From positions 17,508 through 81,507 of the forward strand of contig NZ_WWJT01000547.1 in NCBI RefSeq assembly GCF_009865385.1: a stretch of 64,000 bases of DNA, written 5' to 3'. This DNA comes from Streptomyces sp. SID486 (GTDB lineage Bacteria; Actinomycetota; Actinomycetes; Streptomycetales; Streptomycetaceae). The notes beneath the pieces are model-generated. The model was not told the DNA's origin, ran no database searches, and worked only from the letters and a program-made list of their open reading frames with translations. Below, piece by piece: positions 42,301 to 50,881 of the stretch (positions are counted from its first letter, which is position 1; each line of letters starts with the position of its first letter). Both the position numbers and the translations under genes were made by a program.

Positions 42301-42598
42301 GGTCGACGTCGTCGGGCGCGGCGGTGAGCCGGTAGCCGCCGTCGGCGGAGGCGACGGTGTCGGCGCCGAGGGTCCGCCGCAGCCGCCCGACGAGCGCCTG
42401 CAGCGCGCCGGTGGCGTCGGCGGGCGGGTCGGCGCCCCACACCTCGTCGACCAGTACGCCCGCCGGCACGGTCCGCCCGGTCCTCAGGGCGAGCACGCTC
42501 AGCAGGGCACGCAGCCGTGCCCCGCCGACGGGGACGGCCGTGCCGTCGGGGCGGATTGCCTGGGTGGTGCCGAGCAGCCGGTATCGCACAAGGTCCAT
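39344..42598 (-). CDS. AfsR/SARP-type regulator with BTAD, NB-ARC-like ATPase and TPR region
   Basis: About 1084 aa. An OmpR-like DNA-binding domain (1-90: YRLLGTTQAIRPDGTAVPVG, RALLSVLALRTGRTVPAG) is followed by BTAD (about 95-240: ALWHGPALADLPDHTAEAAR), an ATPase with P-loop LLGPGGAGKTRLSQEA and Walker B RMLIILDNCEHVVDAAA, and a long TPR-like region. Such proteins control secondary metabolism and integrate nucleotide or kinase signals. The start at 42598 has AGGGA upstream; upstream in-frame sequence is repeat DNA. Its 3' end faces the ABC exporter, a possible target. Confidence 0.9.
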   Translation of the reverse strand: MDLVRYRLLGTTQAIRPDGTAVPVGGARLRALLSVLALRTGRTVPAGVLVDEVWGADPPADATGALQALVGRLRRTLGADTVASADGGYRLTAAPDDVDLTRFDRLTGDGLGALADGDPAKAAALLDDALALWHGPALADLPDHTAEAARWDTRRLDARRGRHTAALALGRAEQALPELTALCDDHPLDEPLQALRLRALRDTGRPAQALAAYEDLRRLLADRLGSDPGPELRALHTELLQEEPPSPRPAAVPGNLPARLTSFVGREADIRAIGADLAGARLVTLLGPGGAGKTRLSQEAAEAIRDTVRDGVWLAELAPVDEPDAVPQAVLTAIGARETVLHGAGVDSMRAVSDRLGDPVERLVEHCARRRMLIILDNCEHVVDAAARLTETLLARCPELTVLATSREPLGVPGELVRPLDPLPEPVALRLLAERGAAARPGFRVDDDREACAEICRRLDGLPLAIELAAARLRMLSPRQIADRLDDRFRLLTSGSRTVLPRQQTLRAVVDWSWDLLDAGERDVLARLSVFAGGCDLAAAEAVCGPSALDALGSLVDKSLVVAAPADGGGMRYRLLETVAEYAAERLDETGRRPEADRAHLTYYRELARTTDPLLRGPDQRAAIGRFQLEYENLRTALRYAVAERDEQEGLCLILSLLWFWQMRDQRVETRTWCQEVMALGPDPFAEPVRRAEPVWQRCTDAPPPYTGEILAEARRGVHLAHLACMDTEMERWQTPAARAKLHAVTRVYEPGMPQTCRLPGLLWFFAVLLTGDAERLRTIVDACVRTCRDTPGFEWELAGALQMRAGLLANRTAWAGDAARDADESLEIYRRLGDSWGTTEALSARGEARERKGAYREAAADYRAAVEHAELLGARAQVAVLRARLGSVLIEAGETGRGERMLRDVIASQDGSHNEAMPLARLFLAGWLGLTDRTAEAREQLRSLREEVTLAHFIVFDAVILCQEAWLDALDGRSEEALSRVRRALELAADPLSQAINPHAHSVGLTVAAMTLARADGGRAADAARCLAAADALLPPGHVASGVERRSHDMTEARIRQALDERAYEAAYAEGGGLSLAEATALV

Positions 42599-43081
42599 TG
42601 TCCCTGGCGACGCACGGACACCGCTTCCGGGTTTCGGCCGCGCGCGCACCGGCGGGAACCGGGAACACGACACCGGCGGGAACCGGGTACGCGCCACCGC
42701 CCGGCGACGGGCCCCCGACCCCGGACCGGAGGGGGCCACACCGGAGAGGGCCACACCGGAGAGAGCCGCACCGGAGAGAGCCGCACCGGAGACCCGTATC
42801 GGCGGCACTCGGCCAGAGGGGCCCGGACCGGAGACCCGGATCAGAGGCGCTCGGACCGGAGGGGCCCGGACGGAGTGGTCCGGACCGGAGGCCCGGATTC
42901 AGAGGCACTCGGACCGGAGGGGGCCCGGACGGAAGGGATCGGACGGGGTGTTCTCGGGTGATGTCGTTCTCCGGCCGGGTCGGTGGCGCCGGTCAGGAAC
43001 CGCCGGCCGACCGCGGGACGTTCCCCCGGGGACCACCTGTACGGTCTTCGCGACACCCCGTCGACCCGAGGAGCCCTTCTC
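42599..43081. repeat. Repeat-rich intergenic region with 15-bp tandem units
   Basis: 483 bp between divergent genes. Four head-to-tail 15-bp units occupy 42736-42795 (CCACACCGGAGAGGG and variants). Degenerate CGGACCGGAGG-like copies continue to about 42930. No gene supported; the long plus-strand frames here are made of the repeats. Confidence 0.7.
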
Positions 43082-43882
43082 ATGACCACCGCCACCACCC
43101 GCCACGGCGACCGGCGGGTCAGTCCCGTGTTCGTCGGCATACTGGCCGTGACGGCGGTGACCGGCTGGGCCACCTGGGCCGGGTTCGCCGCGCAGCCGGG
43201 CATCGCGGTGTTCCTCTTCGTGACGGCGGCCTGGGTCGTCTCCCTGTGCCTGCACGAGTACGCGCACGCCCGCACCGCCCTGCACGGCGGCGACATCACG
43301 GTCGGCGACAAGGGCTACCTCACGCTGAACCCGCTGAAGTACACGCACGCGCTGCTGAGCATCGTGCTGCCGGTGCTGTTCGTGATCATGGGCGGGATCG
43401 GTCTGCCCGGTGGCGCGGTGTTCATCGAGCGCAACCGGATCCGGGGCCGCTGGCGGCACAGCCTGATCTCGGCGGCGGGGCCGCTGACGAACGTGCTGTT
43501 CGCGGTCGTGTGCACGGCCCCGTTCTGGCTGGGTGCCCTGGACGGCGTGCCCGCGGACTTCCGGTTCGCGCTGGCGTTCCTGGCGCTGCTCCAGGTGACG
43601 GCGGCGATCCTGAACTTCCTGCCGGTGCCGGGCCTGGACGGCTACGGCGTGATCGAGCCGTGGCTGTCGTACCGGGTGAAGCGGCAGGTGGAGCCGTTCG
43701 CCCCGTTCGGCCTGCTGTTCGTCTTCGCGCTGCTGTGGCTGCCGGCGGTCAACGGCGTGTTCTTCGACGTGGTCGACGCGATCCTGCGCGCGCTGAACGT
43801 GGACGACTTCTCGCAGTACTGCGGCCAGGACCTCTACCGCTTCTGGGAGGGCGCCGACGGGTACTGCTCGGTCAGCCCGTGA
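43082..43882 (+). CDS. Site-2 protease (M50) family membrane protein
   Basis: 266 aa, about six helices. Zinc motif SLCLHEYAHARTALHGGD (HExxH) and the second metal-ligand region FLPVPGLDGYGVIEPWLS (xDG). Intramembrane metalloproteases of this type cleave anti-sigma factors or signal peptides; the substrate is not indicated. Its last 11 bases overlap a small convergent gene. Confidence 0.9.
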   Translation: MTTATTRHGDRRVSPVFVGILAVTAVTGWATWAGFAAQPGIAVFLFVTAAWVVSLCLHEYAHARTALHGGDITVGDKGYLTLNPLKYTHALLSIVLPVLFVIMGGIGLPGGAVFIERNRIRGRWRHSLISAAGPLTNVLFAVVCTAPFWLGALDGVPADFRFALAFLALLQVTAAILNFLPVPGLDGYGVIEPWLSYRVKRQVEPFAPFGLLFVFALLWLPAVNGVFFDVVDAILRALNVDDFSQYCGQDLYRFWEGADGYCSVSP

Positions 43883-44057
43883 CCGATCCGTTCCGGGTGA
43901 CCTTGGCGCGCTTCACGTAGTACCAGGTCATGTTGGACGACAGGCCCGCCAGCAGCACCCAGACGATCCCCAGCCAGCTGCCCTGGACGAACGAGACGAC
44001 CGCCGCGGCGACGGCGAGGACGCAGACGGCGAGGGTGTAGAGGGCGATGCGGGGCAT
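43872..44057 (-). CDS. Small membrane protein
   Basis: 61 aa, two hydrophobic segments (IALYTLAVCVLAVAAAVVSF, LGIVWVLLAGLSSNMTWYYV) and a basic C-terminus. AAGGAG precedes ATG 44057. Unknown function; it overlaps the protease gene tail to tail. Confidence 0.7.
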   Translation of the reverse strand: MPRIALYTLAVCVLAVAAAVVSFVQGSWLGIVWVLLAGLSSNMTWYYVKRAKVTRNGSVTG

Positions 44058-44122
44058 GGGGGCCGGCTCCTTGCGGGGGACACTGCTACGACGGTCCAGT
44101 GTCCCCCATCGCCGGGTGCGGC

Positions 44123-44827
44123 TCACACGTCGGTGACCCGGAGCCCGGCGTGCGCCTTGTACCGGCGGTTGACGGAGATCAGGTTCGCGACCAGGGACTC
44201 GACCTGGTGGGCGTTGCGCAGCCGGCCCGCGAAGACGCCGCGCATACCGGGGATGCGCCCGGCCAGCGCCTGCACGGTCTCCACGTCGGCACGCTCCTCG
44301 CCGAGCACCATGACGTCGGTGTCGATCTGCTCGATCTGCGGATCCTGGAGCAGGACGGCCGACAGGTGGTGGAAGGCGGCGGCGACCCGGGAGTCCGGCA
44401 GCAGGGCGGCGGCCTGCTCGGCGGCGCTGCCCTCCTCCGGCTTGAGGGCGTAGGCGCCCTTCTTGTCGAAGCCGAGCGGGTTGACGCAGTCCACCACGAG
44501 CTTGCCGGCCAGGTCCTCGCGCAGGGCCCGCAGGGTGTCGCCGTGGCCGTCCCACGGTACGGCGACGATCACGATGTCGCTGCGGCGCGCGGTCTCGGCG
44601 TTGTCGGCGCCCTCGATGCCGTGGCCGAGCTCGTCCGCGGCCGCCCGGGCGCGCTCGGCGGCCCGGGAGCCGATGATCACCTTCTGGCCGGCCCGGGCGA
44701 GCCGGTAGGCGAGTCCCTTGCCCTGCGGGCCGGTGCCGCCGAGCACGCCGACGACGTACCCGGAGACGTCGGGCAGGTCCCAGGGGTCCTTGGCGGGGGC
44801 CTTCTGTGCGCTGTCGGTAGAGGTCAT
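44123..44827 (-). CDS. npdG: NADPH-dependent F420 reductase
   Basis: 234 aa. Rossmann motif VVGVLGGTGPQGKGLAYRLA, then QKVIIGSRAAERARAAADEL, VIVAVPWDGHGDTLRAL and LVVDCVNPLGFDKKGAYALK. It exchanges hydride between NADPH and coenzyme F420, supplying F420H2 to cellular oxidoreductases. Family length and motifs are normal. Confidence 0.92.
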   Translation of the reverse strand: MTSTDSAQKAPAKDPWDLPDVSGYVVGVLGGTGPQGKGLAYRLARAGQKVIIGSRAAERARAAADELGHGIEGADNAETARRSDIVIVAVPWDGHGDTLRALREDLAGKLVVDCVNPLGFDKKGAYALKPEEGSAAEQAAALLPDSRVAAAFHHLSAVLLQDPQIEQIDTDVMVLGEERADVETVQALAGRIPGMRGVFAGRLRNAHQVESLVANLISVNRRYKAHAGLRVTDV

Positions 44828-44864
44828 GGCCCGACTCTACGTCCGTGACGTCCGGGGCACCGGC

Positions 44865-45938
44865 TCAGGTCAGCCGGTGCACGGGCACGCGGCGGAAGGT
44901 GATCGTCTCGTAGGCGCCGAAGTCGCCCGTCTCGTAGAGCAGTCCGAGCGTGTGCGGGTCGACGCGGACGAGGTCGGAGTAGGCGGCGGGCAGCCCGTCG
45001 ACGGTGAAGACCGGGCGCCAGGTGGTGCCGCCGTCATGGGAGGCGCGGATGGTGAGCAGGGCGCGGGCTGCGGGGTCGGCGGGGGCGGAGAAGAGGAGCA
45101 CGTCGGGGTCGCGGAGCTGGAGCACGGCGGCCTCGCAGACCGGTGCGGTCAGTCCGGCCTGCGGCCGGAAGGGCTTGACGAGTGTCTTCCCGCCGTCCGC
45201 GGAGTGGGCGTCGGCGCGGTTGCCGGGGGACGGCGAGTCGTTGCGGGTGTTCAGGTAGACGCGGCCGTCGGGGAGTTCGGCGGCCGTGGTCTCGTTGACG
45301 TTGACGTAGCCGTCGGTGTTCTCGTCCACGTAGCCGAGGTACCAGGTCTCGCCGTGGTCGTCGCTGAGCAGGCAGTGCCCGCTGTTGTACCTGGCCTCGG
45401 CACCGGTGTCGGTGCCGGTGGGCGGGACGGTGTGGTTGGCCGGGACGAGGACGCGGCCGGAGGTCAGCTGGAGGGCGTGGCCGGGTGTGGTGGCGTACCA
45501 GCGCCAGCCGGGCTTCTTCACCTGGGCGGTGATCTCCTTCGGCGCGGACCAGGTGACGCCGTCGTCGTCGCTGTGCTGCACCCAGACCCGGCGGCCGTCG
45601 GCGTCCTTGACCTGGCCGCGCAGGATGGCGGCCTCGGTGGCGGAGGCGGCGGCACGGACGTGGACGAGCAGGATCCGGCCGGTGTCGAGGACGACGGGGG
45701 CGGGGTTGCCGGCGAGGTCCGTCCCGTTGCTCGCGGCGACCTGGAGCGGGCCCCAGGTACGGCCGCCGTCGGTGGACCGCTTCTGCACGATGTCGATGTG
45801 CCCGTTGTCGGCCGCGGAGGTGACCCGGCCCTCGCAGAAGGCGAGCAGGGTGCCGGACCTCGTGGCGACGACGGCGGGGATGCGGAAGCTGGCGTATCCC
45901 TCCTGGCCCGCGCGGAAGGGGACGGTCACGTCGGTCAT
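44865..45938 (-). CDS. Exo-alpha-sialidase (BNR/Asp-box)
   Basis: 357 aa six-bladed propeller. FRIPAVVATRSGTLLAFCEG is the FRIP motif with an arginine-triad residue. Asp boxes are STDGGRTW, SDDDGVTW, SDDHGETW and SHDGGTTW. No signal peptide is evident from ATG 45938 (AGGAG eight bases upstream), so it may be cytoplasmic or use another export route. Predicted to release sialic acid or act on a related glycoside. Confidence 0.88.
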   Translation of the reverse strand: MTDVTVPFRAGQEGYASFRIPAVVATRSGTLLAFCEGRVTSAADNGHIDIVQKRSTDGGRTWGPLQVAASNGTDLAGNPAPVVLDTGRILLVHVRAAASATEAAILRGQVKDADGRRVWVQHSDDDGVTWSAPKEITAQVKKPGWRWYATTPGHALQLTSGRVLVPANHTVPPTGTDTGAEARYNSGHCLLSDDHGETWYLGYVDENTDGYVNVNETTAAELPDGRVYLNTRNDSPSPGNRADAHSADGGKTLVKPFRPQAGLTAPVCEAAVLQLRDPDVLLFSAPADPAARALLTIRASHDGGTTWRPVFTVDGLPAAYSDLVRVDPHTLGLLYETGDFGAYETITFRRVPVHRLT

Positions 45939-46045
45939 CGGGCGGCTCCTCACGACCTGGGGCTGGGCCGGGACCATCCCCACTCCGGGCGAATTCGCGG
46001 TGAACTCCGTGTCACGAGTGACCGGTTGCGGCAGGATGCGGTCGC

Positions 46046-46645
46046 ATGGACGCCGTACGGGTCGCGTTGCTGCGGGAAGTGCTCGCCGGGACGGAATGGC
46101 TGGGTGCCACCCGGAGGTTCGCGGGGGTGCTGCGCGGCTCGGTGGTGGCGCACGGGGGCGGGCTGCTGCTGGTGGGCACGCCGGAGTACGAGCCCTGGCA
46201 CCTGGCGGCGCATCTGGTGGACGAGGCGGCCTGGTCGGGCATGCCCGAGCTGGCGCCGACGCTGGTCCGGCACGGCGCGCGCCCCGGTGATCCCGCGCAT
46301 CTGGCGGTCGGGCCGGCCCGGATCGCGGCGGCGCGGCGCGGGGAGACCCTGCTGGTCGTGGCGCCCGGGGAAGCGGCGTCGCTGCTGGAGCGGGTCCACT
46401 CGGCGCGGCGGGCCGGGGTGACGGTGCTGGCCCTGGGCGCCGGCGGGGGCGAGCTGGCCGCGATGGCGCACGAGACGCTGGCCGTGCCGGCGGGGGCCGA
46501 GCTGGACCTGGACACCGTGCAGCACCTGGTGAGCGCGGCGGCGGGTGAGAACGCGGGGGGCTCCGCGCGGGCCCGGCGGGGGTTCAGGGACCGGCTGTCC
46601 CGGCTGGCGGAGGCCCTGACGGCACCGCCGCCCGCGCCCTGGTGA
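46046..46645 (+). CDS. Conserved hypothetical protein, possibly SIS-like
   Basis: 199 aa. The central part (GETLLVVAPGEAASLLERVH, AGVTVLALGAGGGELAAMAH, ETLAVPAG) resembles a sugar-isomerase (SIS) fold, but the catalytic loop is not clear. The N-terminus has RVALLREVLAGTEWLG. Convergent neighbours are absent; it lies divergent from the sialidase gene. Function not assignable. Confidence 0.65.
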   Translation: MDAVRVALLREVLAGTEWLGATRRFAGVLRGSVVAHGGGLLLVGTPEYEPWHLAAHLVDEAAWSGMPELAPTLVRHGARPGDPAHLAVGPARIAAARRGETLLVVAPGEAASLLERVHSARRAGVTVLALGAGGGELAAMAHETLAVPAGAELDLDTVQHLVSAAAGENAGGSARARRGFRDRLSRLAEALTAPPPAPW

Positions 46646-46721
46646 CGCCCCGGCTCTGCCGGCCTCCTGAGCAGGGAAAAGAAGTTGCCCGGGCGCACCG
46701 GTCGGCCGAGGATGTCCCCTT

Positions 46722-47990
46722 GTGTTCCGTAGCCTCCTGCCCGATCTCTCCCCCTGGACGGCCTCCGCCGACTTCCGCCGCCTGTGGAAGTCCGGTCTGA
46801 TCAGCGGCTTCGGCAGTTTCCTGACGTTCGTCGCGCTGCCCGTCCAGCTGAAGGACCTCACCGGCTCGGCGGCGGCCGTCGGCGCGGTCGGTGCCGTGGA
46901 GCTGCTGCCGCTCATCGTGTGCGGTCTGTACGGCGGCGCCCTCGCCGACGCCCTGGACAAGCGGGTTCTCATCGTGTGGACGGAGGCCGGGCAGGGCCTG
47001 CTCAGCGCGGTCCTGCTGCTGAACGCGCTGCTTCCGCACCCGGCGGTCTGGCCGCTGTACGTGGTCGCGGCCCTGTCCTCCGCCCTGGTCTCCGTGCAGC
47101 GGCCCGCTCTCGACTCGCTGTGGCCGCGGCTCGTCGCCCACGACGACATGCCGGCCGCGGCGTCGCTGAACTCGCTGCGCTGGACCGTCGGCGGCGTGGC
47201 GGGGCCCGCGGTCGCGGGCGTGGTCGTCGCCTACGCGGGTCTCGGCTGGGCCTATGCCGCCGATGCGCTCACCTTCGTGCTGTCGCTCGCGTACATGGCG
47301 CGGATCGCCCCCGCCCCCGCCGCCGCGGAGGCCGCGAAGCCGGATCTGAAGGCCGTCGTGGAGGGTGCCCGGTACGCGTGGAGCCGCAAGGAACTCCTCG
47401 GCACCTACGCCGTCGACCTCGCGGCGATGTTCCTGGCCATGCCGCTCGCGGTGCTGCCGTTCCTCGCGGACGACCTGGACGCGGACTGGGCGCTCGGGCT
47501 GATGTACGCCGCCCTGCCGGCCGGTGCGCTGCTGGTGAGCCTGACCGGCGGCTGGACGTCGCGGGTGCACCGGCACGGGCTGATGGTGCTGGTGGCGGCG
47601 GCCGGCTGGGGCCTGGCGGTGGCGGCGGCCGGTGCCTCGGGGAACGTCTGGCTGGTGCTGCTGTTCCTGACCGTCGGCGGCGGCTTCGACATGGTCAGCG
47701 GGATCTTCCGGGCGGCCATGTGGAACCAGACGATCCCGGACGAGCTGCGTGGCCGGCTCGCCGGGATCGAGCTGCTGTCGTACTCGGTGGGGCCGCAGCT
47801 CGGTCAGGTCCGGGCCGGTGGCACGGCCGCCTGGGCGGGCGTCCGGGCCTCCGTGTGGTCCGGTGGTCTGGCGTGCGCGGGCGTCATGGGGCTGCTCGCC
47901 GTGTGCCTGCCGGGGCTGCTCGGGTACGACGCCCGGACCGACGAGCACGCGGCGCGGATGCGTGAGCGGCGCGCCGCGGTCCGGGTCTGA
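46722..47990 (+). CDS. MFS exporter, EntS-like
   Basis: 422 aa, about 12 helices: SGLISGFGSFLTFVALPVQL, GAVELLPLIVCGLYGGALAD and LNSLRWTVGGVAGPAVAGVV. It resembles the enterobactin exporter EntS/DHA3 group, and iron genes lie nearby, so siderophore export is possible but unproven. GTG 46722. It ends next to the convergent 77-aa gene. Confidence 0.85.
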   Translation: MFRSLLPDLSPWTASADFRRLWKSGLISGFGSFLTFVALPVQLKDLTGSAAAVGAVGAVELLPLIVCGLYGGALADALDKRVLIVWTEAGQGLLSAVLLLNALLPHPAVWPLYVVAALSSALVSVQRPALDSLWPRLVAHDDMPAAASLNSLRWTVGGVAGPAVAGVVVAYAGLGWAYAADALTFVLSLAYMARIAPAPAAAEAAKPDLKAVVEGARYAWSRKELLGTYAVDLAAMFLAMPLAVLPFLADDLDADWALGLMYAALPAGALLVSLTGGWTSRVHRHGLMVLVAAAGWGLAVAAAGASGNVWLVLLFLTVGGGFDMVSGIFRAAMWNQTIPDELRGRLAGIELLSYSVGPQLGQVRAGGTAAWAGVRASVWSGGLACAGVMGLLAVCLPGLLGYDARTDEHAARMRERRAAVRV

Positions 47991-48224
47991 TCAGCCCTCG
48001 TCGGTGTCGCCTCCGGCCTGCGCGTCGTGCCAGCGCGGGTCGTTCTCCCACTGGAGGTTGCGCTCGGCGGCGTTCTCCATCGCGTGCCGGGCCTCCTCCG
48101 GGGAGGCGTAGGGCCCGAAGCGGTCCTTGCCCGGACAGTCGGGGCCCTCCTCGACCTTCTTGTGCTCCAGGCAGTAGTACCACTCGCCGGGCTTGCCGGC
48201 CGTGCGCTTCTTGAACAAGGTCAT
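47991..48224 (-). CDS. Small conserved hypothetical protein
   Basis: 77 aa, hydrophilic ([40 protein letters not shown]), with two Cys residues and a SPOR-like helix. AGGAG precedes ATG 48224. It is divergent from map. Function unknown. Confidence 0.75.
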   Translation of the reverse strand: MTLFKKRTAGKPGEWYYCLEHKKVEEGPDCPGKDRFGPYASPEEARHAMENAAERNLQWENDPRWHDAQAGGDTDEG

Positions 48225-48269
48225 GGACAGCTCCTCTCGCCACCGACATGTTCCCCCATGTCCGCTGGA

Positions 48270-48275
48270 TAGACT
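48270..48275 (+). promoter_or_regulatory. -10 element (TAGACT) of map
   Basis: TAGACT ends seven bases before the map ATG, so transcription should begin at or next to the start codon, giving a leaderless mRNA. This agrees with the absence of a ribosome-binding site. Confidence 0.5.
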
Positions 48276-48282
48276 CGCCGGC

Positions 48283-49140
48283 ATGTCTGGCCAGTCGCTG
48301 CTCGTACCAGGGGAGCTGTCTCCCATCCGTTCGGTCCCCGGAAACATCCGCCGCCCCGAGTACGTCGGCAAGCCCGCGCCGGCGCCGTACACCGGGCCCG
48401 AGGTGCAGAACCCCGAGACCATCGAGGCGATGCGGACCGCCGGCCGTATCGCCGCGCGGGCGATGGCGGAGGCGGCGAAGATCATCGCGCCCGGGGTCAC
48501 CACGGACCAGCTGGACAAGGTCGCCCACGACTACATGTGCGACCACGGCGCCTACCCGTCCACGCTCGGTTACCGCGGTTTCCCGAAGTCCCTGTGCACC
48601 TCGGTCAACGAGGTCATCTGCCACGGCATCCCGGACTCGACGGTCCTGCGGGACGGCGACATCGTCAACCTGGACGTGACGGCGTACATCGGCGGGGTGC
48701 ACGGCGACAACAACGCCACCTACCTGGTGGGTGAGGTGGACGAGGAGTCGCGGCTGCTGGTGGAGCGCACCCGCGAGTCCCTGAACCGCGCGATCAAGGC
48801 CGTGAAGCCCGGCCGGCAGATCAACATCATCGGCCGGGTCATCGAGTCGTACGCCAAGCGCTTCGGGTACGGCGTCGTCCGTGACTTCACCGGGCACGGC
48901 ATCAGCTCGTCGTTCCACTCCGGGCTGATCGTCCCGCACTACGACAGCCCGCACGCGACGACGGTCATGCGGCCCGGCATGACGTTCACGATCGAGCCGA
49001 TGCTGACGCTGGGCACGCACGAGTACGACATGTGGGACGACGGCTGGACGGTCGTGACGAAGGACCGCAAGCGGACCGCGCAGTTCGAGCACACGCTGGT
49101 CGTGACGGACTCCGGCGCGGAGATCCTCACTCTCCCCTGA
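48283..49140 (+). CDS. map: Methionine aminopeptidase, type I
   Basis: 285 aa. It removes initiator Met from new proteins. Metal ligands: [20 protein letters not shown] (two Asp), [12 protein letters not shown] (His), [12 protein letters not shown] (Glu) and [13 protein letters not shown] (Glu). The N-terminal extension ([20 protein letters not shown]) is the PxxP-containing form common in actinobacteria. Start 48283; no Shine-Dalgarno, probably leaderless. Confidence 0.95.
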   Translation: MSGQSLLVPGELSPIRSVPGNIRRPEYVGKPAPAPYTGPEVQNPETIEAMRTAGRIAARAMAEAAKIIAPGVTTDQLDKVAHDYMCDHGAYPSTLGYRGFPKSLCTSVNEVICHGIPDSTVLRDGDIVNLDVTAYIGGVHGDNNATYLVGEVDEESRLLVERTRESLNRAIKAVKPGRQINIIGRVIESYAKRFGYGVVRDFTGHGISSSFHSGLIVPHYDSPHATTVMRPGMTFTIEPMLTLGTHEYDMWDDGWTVVTKDRKRTAQFEHTLVVTDSGAEILTLP

Positions 49141-49262
49141 CCCCCGCGCTGCTCCCCGGCCGCCGTGAGCCCGCTCCCCGACGGGGGCGGGCTCCCCCTT
49201 GCCGGGTTTTGCCGACATGTTGTCGGGAAGGTTACCGACACGAGGTCGACAAGAGCATTGAC

Positions 49263-49281
49263 TTAGGTAAGCCTTACCTTA
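49263..49281 (+). promoter_or_regulatory. DmdR/DtxR iron box before heme oxygenase
   Basis: TTAGGTAAGCCTTACCTTA is a near-perfect 19-bp iron-box dyad ending 12 bp before the heme oxygenase start. It should repress the gene when iron is sufficient. Confidence 0.85.
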
Positions 49282-49293
49282 AAGGATGGGTCC

Positions 49294-49941
49294 ATGGACT
49301 CCTTCTCGTCCCTCATCCGGACCGCGTCGCACGAGCAGCACACGGAGGCGGAGACGTCGACGTTCATGAGCGACCTGCTCGGCGGGCGGCTCGGCGTGGA
49401 CGCCTACGCGCGCCACACCGAACAGCTGTGGTTCGTCTACGAGGCCCTGGAGAGCACGGCCGGGCGGCTGGCGCGGGACCCGGTGGCCGGGCCGTTCGTC
49501 CGGCCGGAGCTGTTCCGGCTGCCCGCGCTGGAGCGGGACCTGGCGCACCTGCGCGGCCCGGACTGGCGGGACGGCCTGGACGCCCTGCCCGCGACCCGGG
49601 CGTACGCGGACCGGGTGCGCGAGTGCGCCGAGCGCTGGCCCGGCGGCTATGTCGCCCACCACTACACCCGCTACCTCGGCGACCTCTCCGGCGGCCAGAT
49701 CATCCGGGACAAGGCGGAGAGGACCTGGGGGTTCGCCCGGAAGGGCGACGGAGTCCGCTTCTACGTCTTCGAGCAGATCGCCAACCCCGCCGCGTTCAAG
49801 CGGGGTTACCGCGAACTGCTGGACGGGATCAGCGCCGACGAACTGGAGCGGCAGCGCATCGTCTTCGAGTGCAAGCGGGCGTTCGCGCTGAACACGGACG
49901 TCTTCCGGGCGCTGGGCGAGGAGTTCCCGCTGAGCGCGTGA
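49294..49941 (+). CDS. Heme oxygenase
   Basis: 215 aa. It opens heme to biliverdin, CO and iron. The proximal His lies in TASHEQHTEAETSTFMSD, and the distal helix is YTRYLGDLSGGQIIRDKAER. C-terminal helices are normal (YRELLDGISADELERQRIVF). The iron box immediately upstream indicates expression under iron limitation, matching the efeOBU operon 1 kb away. Confidence 0.93.
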   Translation: MDSFSSLIRTASHEQHTEAETSTFMSDLLGGRLGVDAYARHTEQLWFVYEALESTAGRLARDPVAGPFVRPELFRLPALERDLAHLRGPDWRDGLDALPATRAYADRVRECAERWPGGYVAHHYTRYLGDLSGGQIIRDKAERTWGFARKGDGVRFYVFEQIANPAAFKRGYRELLDGISADELERQRIVFECKRAFALNTDVFRALGEEFPLSA

Positions 49942-49946
49942 GCGCC

Positions 49947-50591
49947 TCAGCGCTCCAGCCGCACCCGTCCGCCGATCTCCACCCAGCCGTGCGGCTGCGG
50001 CGCCGTGAGGATCTGGGAGCCCCGGCCCTGGGTGATGTTCAAAGCCCGGCCCAGCCGGTCGGTGAGCAGCAGCGCCGCCGCCCCCGTGGCCTCGTCCTCC
50101 TCGATGCCGTCACCGCGCCCCGGGAAGCCGCGGGCCCGTACGCGGCCCGCCGCCTCGTCCTCCCAGGCCCAGGCGTACAGCCACTCCCCGGGCGGCGGCA
50201 CGGCCAGCGCGTCCACCTCGGCGGCGCTCGCGAACCGCCGCACGGTGCGCGGCGGCGCCCACTCCGCGCGGGCCTCGATCCAGCTGAACTCGCCGTCCTG
50301 CCGCGCCCCGACGACCCCCGCGGGGGTGACCAGTTCGGGCACGTCGAGCAGCCAGGCCGTGCCGACGCAGGGGTGGCCGGCGAAGGGCAGGCGCAGGGCG
50401 GGGGTGTAGATGTCGATCACTCCGCGCTCGGGGTCGTCCACGAACACGGTCTCGCTGAAGCCGAGTTTGGCCGCCAGCGCCTGCCGGTCGCTCCGCCCGG
50501 GCAGCACCGAGCCCTCCCGGACGACCCCCAGCTCGTTGCCGTAGCCACCGTCCGGGCCGCAGAAGACGCGGAGCACGTCGTAGTCAGTCAC
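49947..50591 (-). CDS. PhzF-family protein
   Basis: 215 aa. PhzF/epimerase fold: YDVLRVFCGPDGGYGNELGV (GN motif), KLGFSETVFVDDP, RLPFAGHPCVGTAWLLD (AGHP) and GDGIEEDEATGAAALLLTDR. The catalytic Glu seen in isomerase members appears to be replaced (GNELG/FSETVF variants), so activity is uncertain. GTG 50591 has no Shine-Dalgarno. Convergent with heme oxygenase, five bases apart. Confidence 0.8.
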   Translation of the reverse strand: MTDYDVLRVFCGPDGGYGNELGVVREGSVLPGRSDRQALAAKLGFSETVFVDDPERGVIDIYTPALRLPFAGHPCVGTAWLLDVPELVTPAGVVGARQDGEFSWIEARAEWAPPRTVRRFASAAEVDALAVPPPGEWLYAWAWEDEAAGRVRARGFPGRGDGIEEDEATGAAALLLTDRLGRALNITQGRGSQILTAPQPHGWVEIGGRVRLER

Positions 50592-50632
50592 GGGGGAATT
50601 GAAACATCGCCGCTGCGGCGAACGCCTCCCGG

Positions 50633-50724
50633 CCGCGGGCGCCGCCGGGCCAGGGGCCGCAGCGGTCTTGACCCCGGCCCGCGGGCGCCGCCGGGCCAGG
50701 GGCCGCAGCGGTCTTGACCCCGGC
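50633..50724. repeat. Perfect 46-bp tandem duplication
   Basis: 50633-50678 and 50679-50724 are identical head-to-tail copies in the gap between the PhzF gene and efeO. It looks like a recent slip or unequal-exchange duplication. Confidence 0.85.
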
Positions 50725-50779
50725 TTTGCCGTCCTGTGACATCCGCTTGCGCTTCTCGCGACCGCCCCGTGTCCGTGAC

Positions 50780-50858
50780 CGGTCCGTGAGAGCTGAATCA
50801 CGGACCGCACGGGCATGAGTGAGGTAAGCCTCATGTAAGTTAGGGCAGCCTCACCACA
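50780..50858 (+). promoter_or_regulatory. efeO promoter region: dyad and two iron boxes
   Basis: An inverted repeat with 10-bp arms (50780-50789, 50798-50807; half CGGTCCGTGA) is followed by two DmdR/DtxR-like boxes. They are TGAGGTAAGCCTCATGTAA (50820-50838) and TTAGGGCAGCCTCACCACA (50840-50858), 23 bp before the efeO start. Predicts iron-repressed expression of efeOBU. Confidence 0.7.
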
Positions 50859-50881
50859 GACCTGATCCGCTTGGAGCCCGC

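Noticed and set aside
37492..42598. A secondary-metabolite gene cluster (ABC exporter plus AfsR-like regulator)
   Set aside because: No biosynthetic enzymes accompany them in the window.
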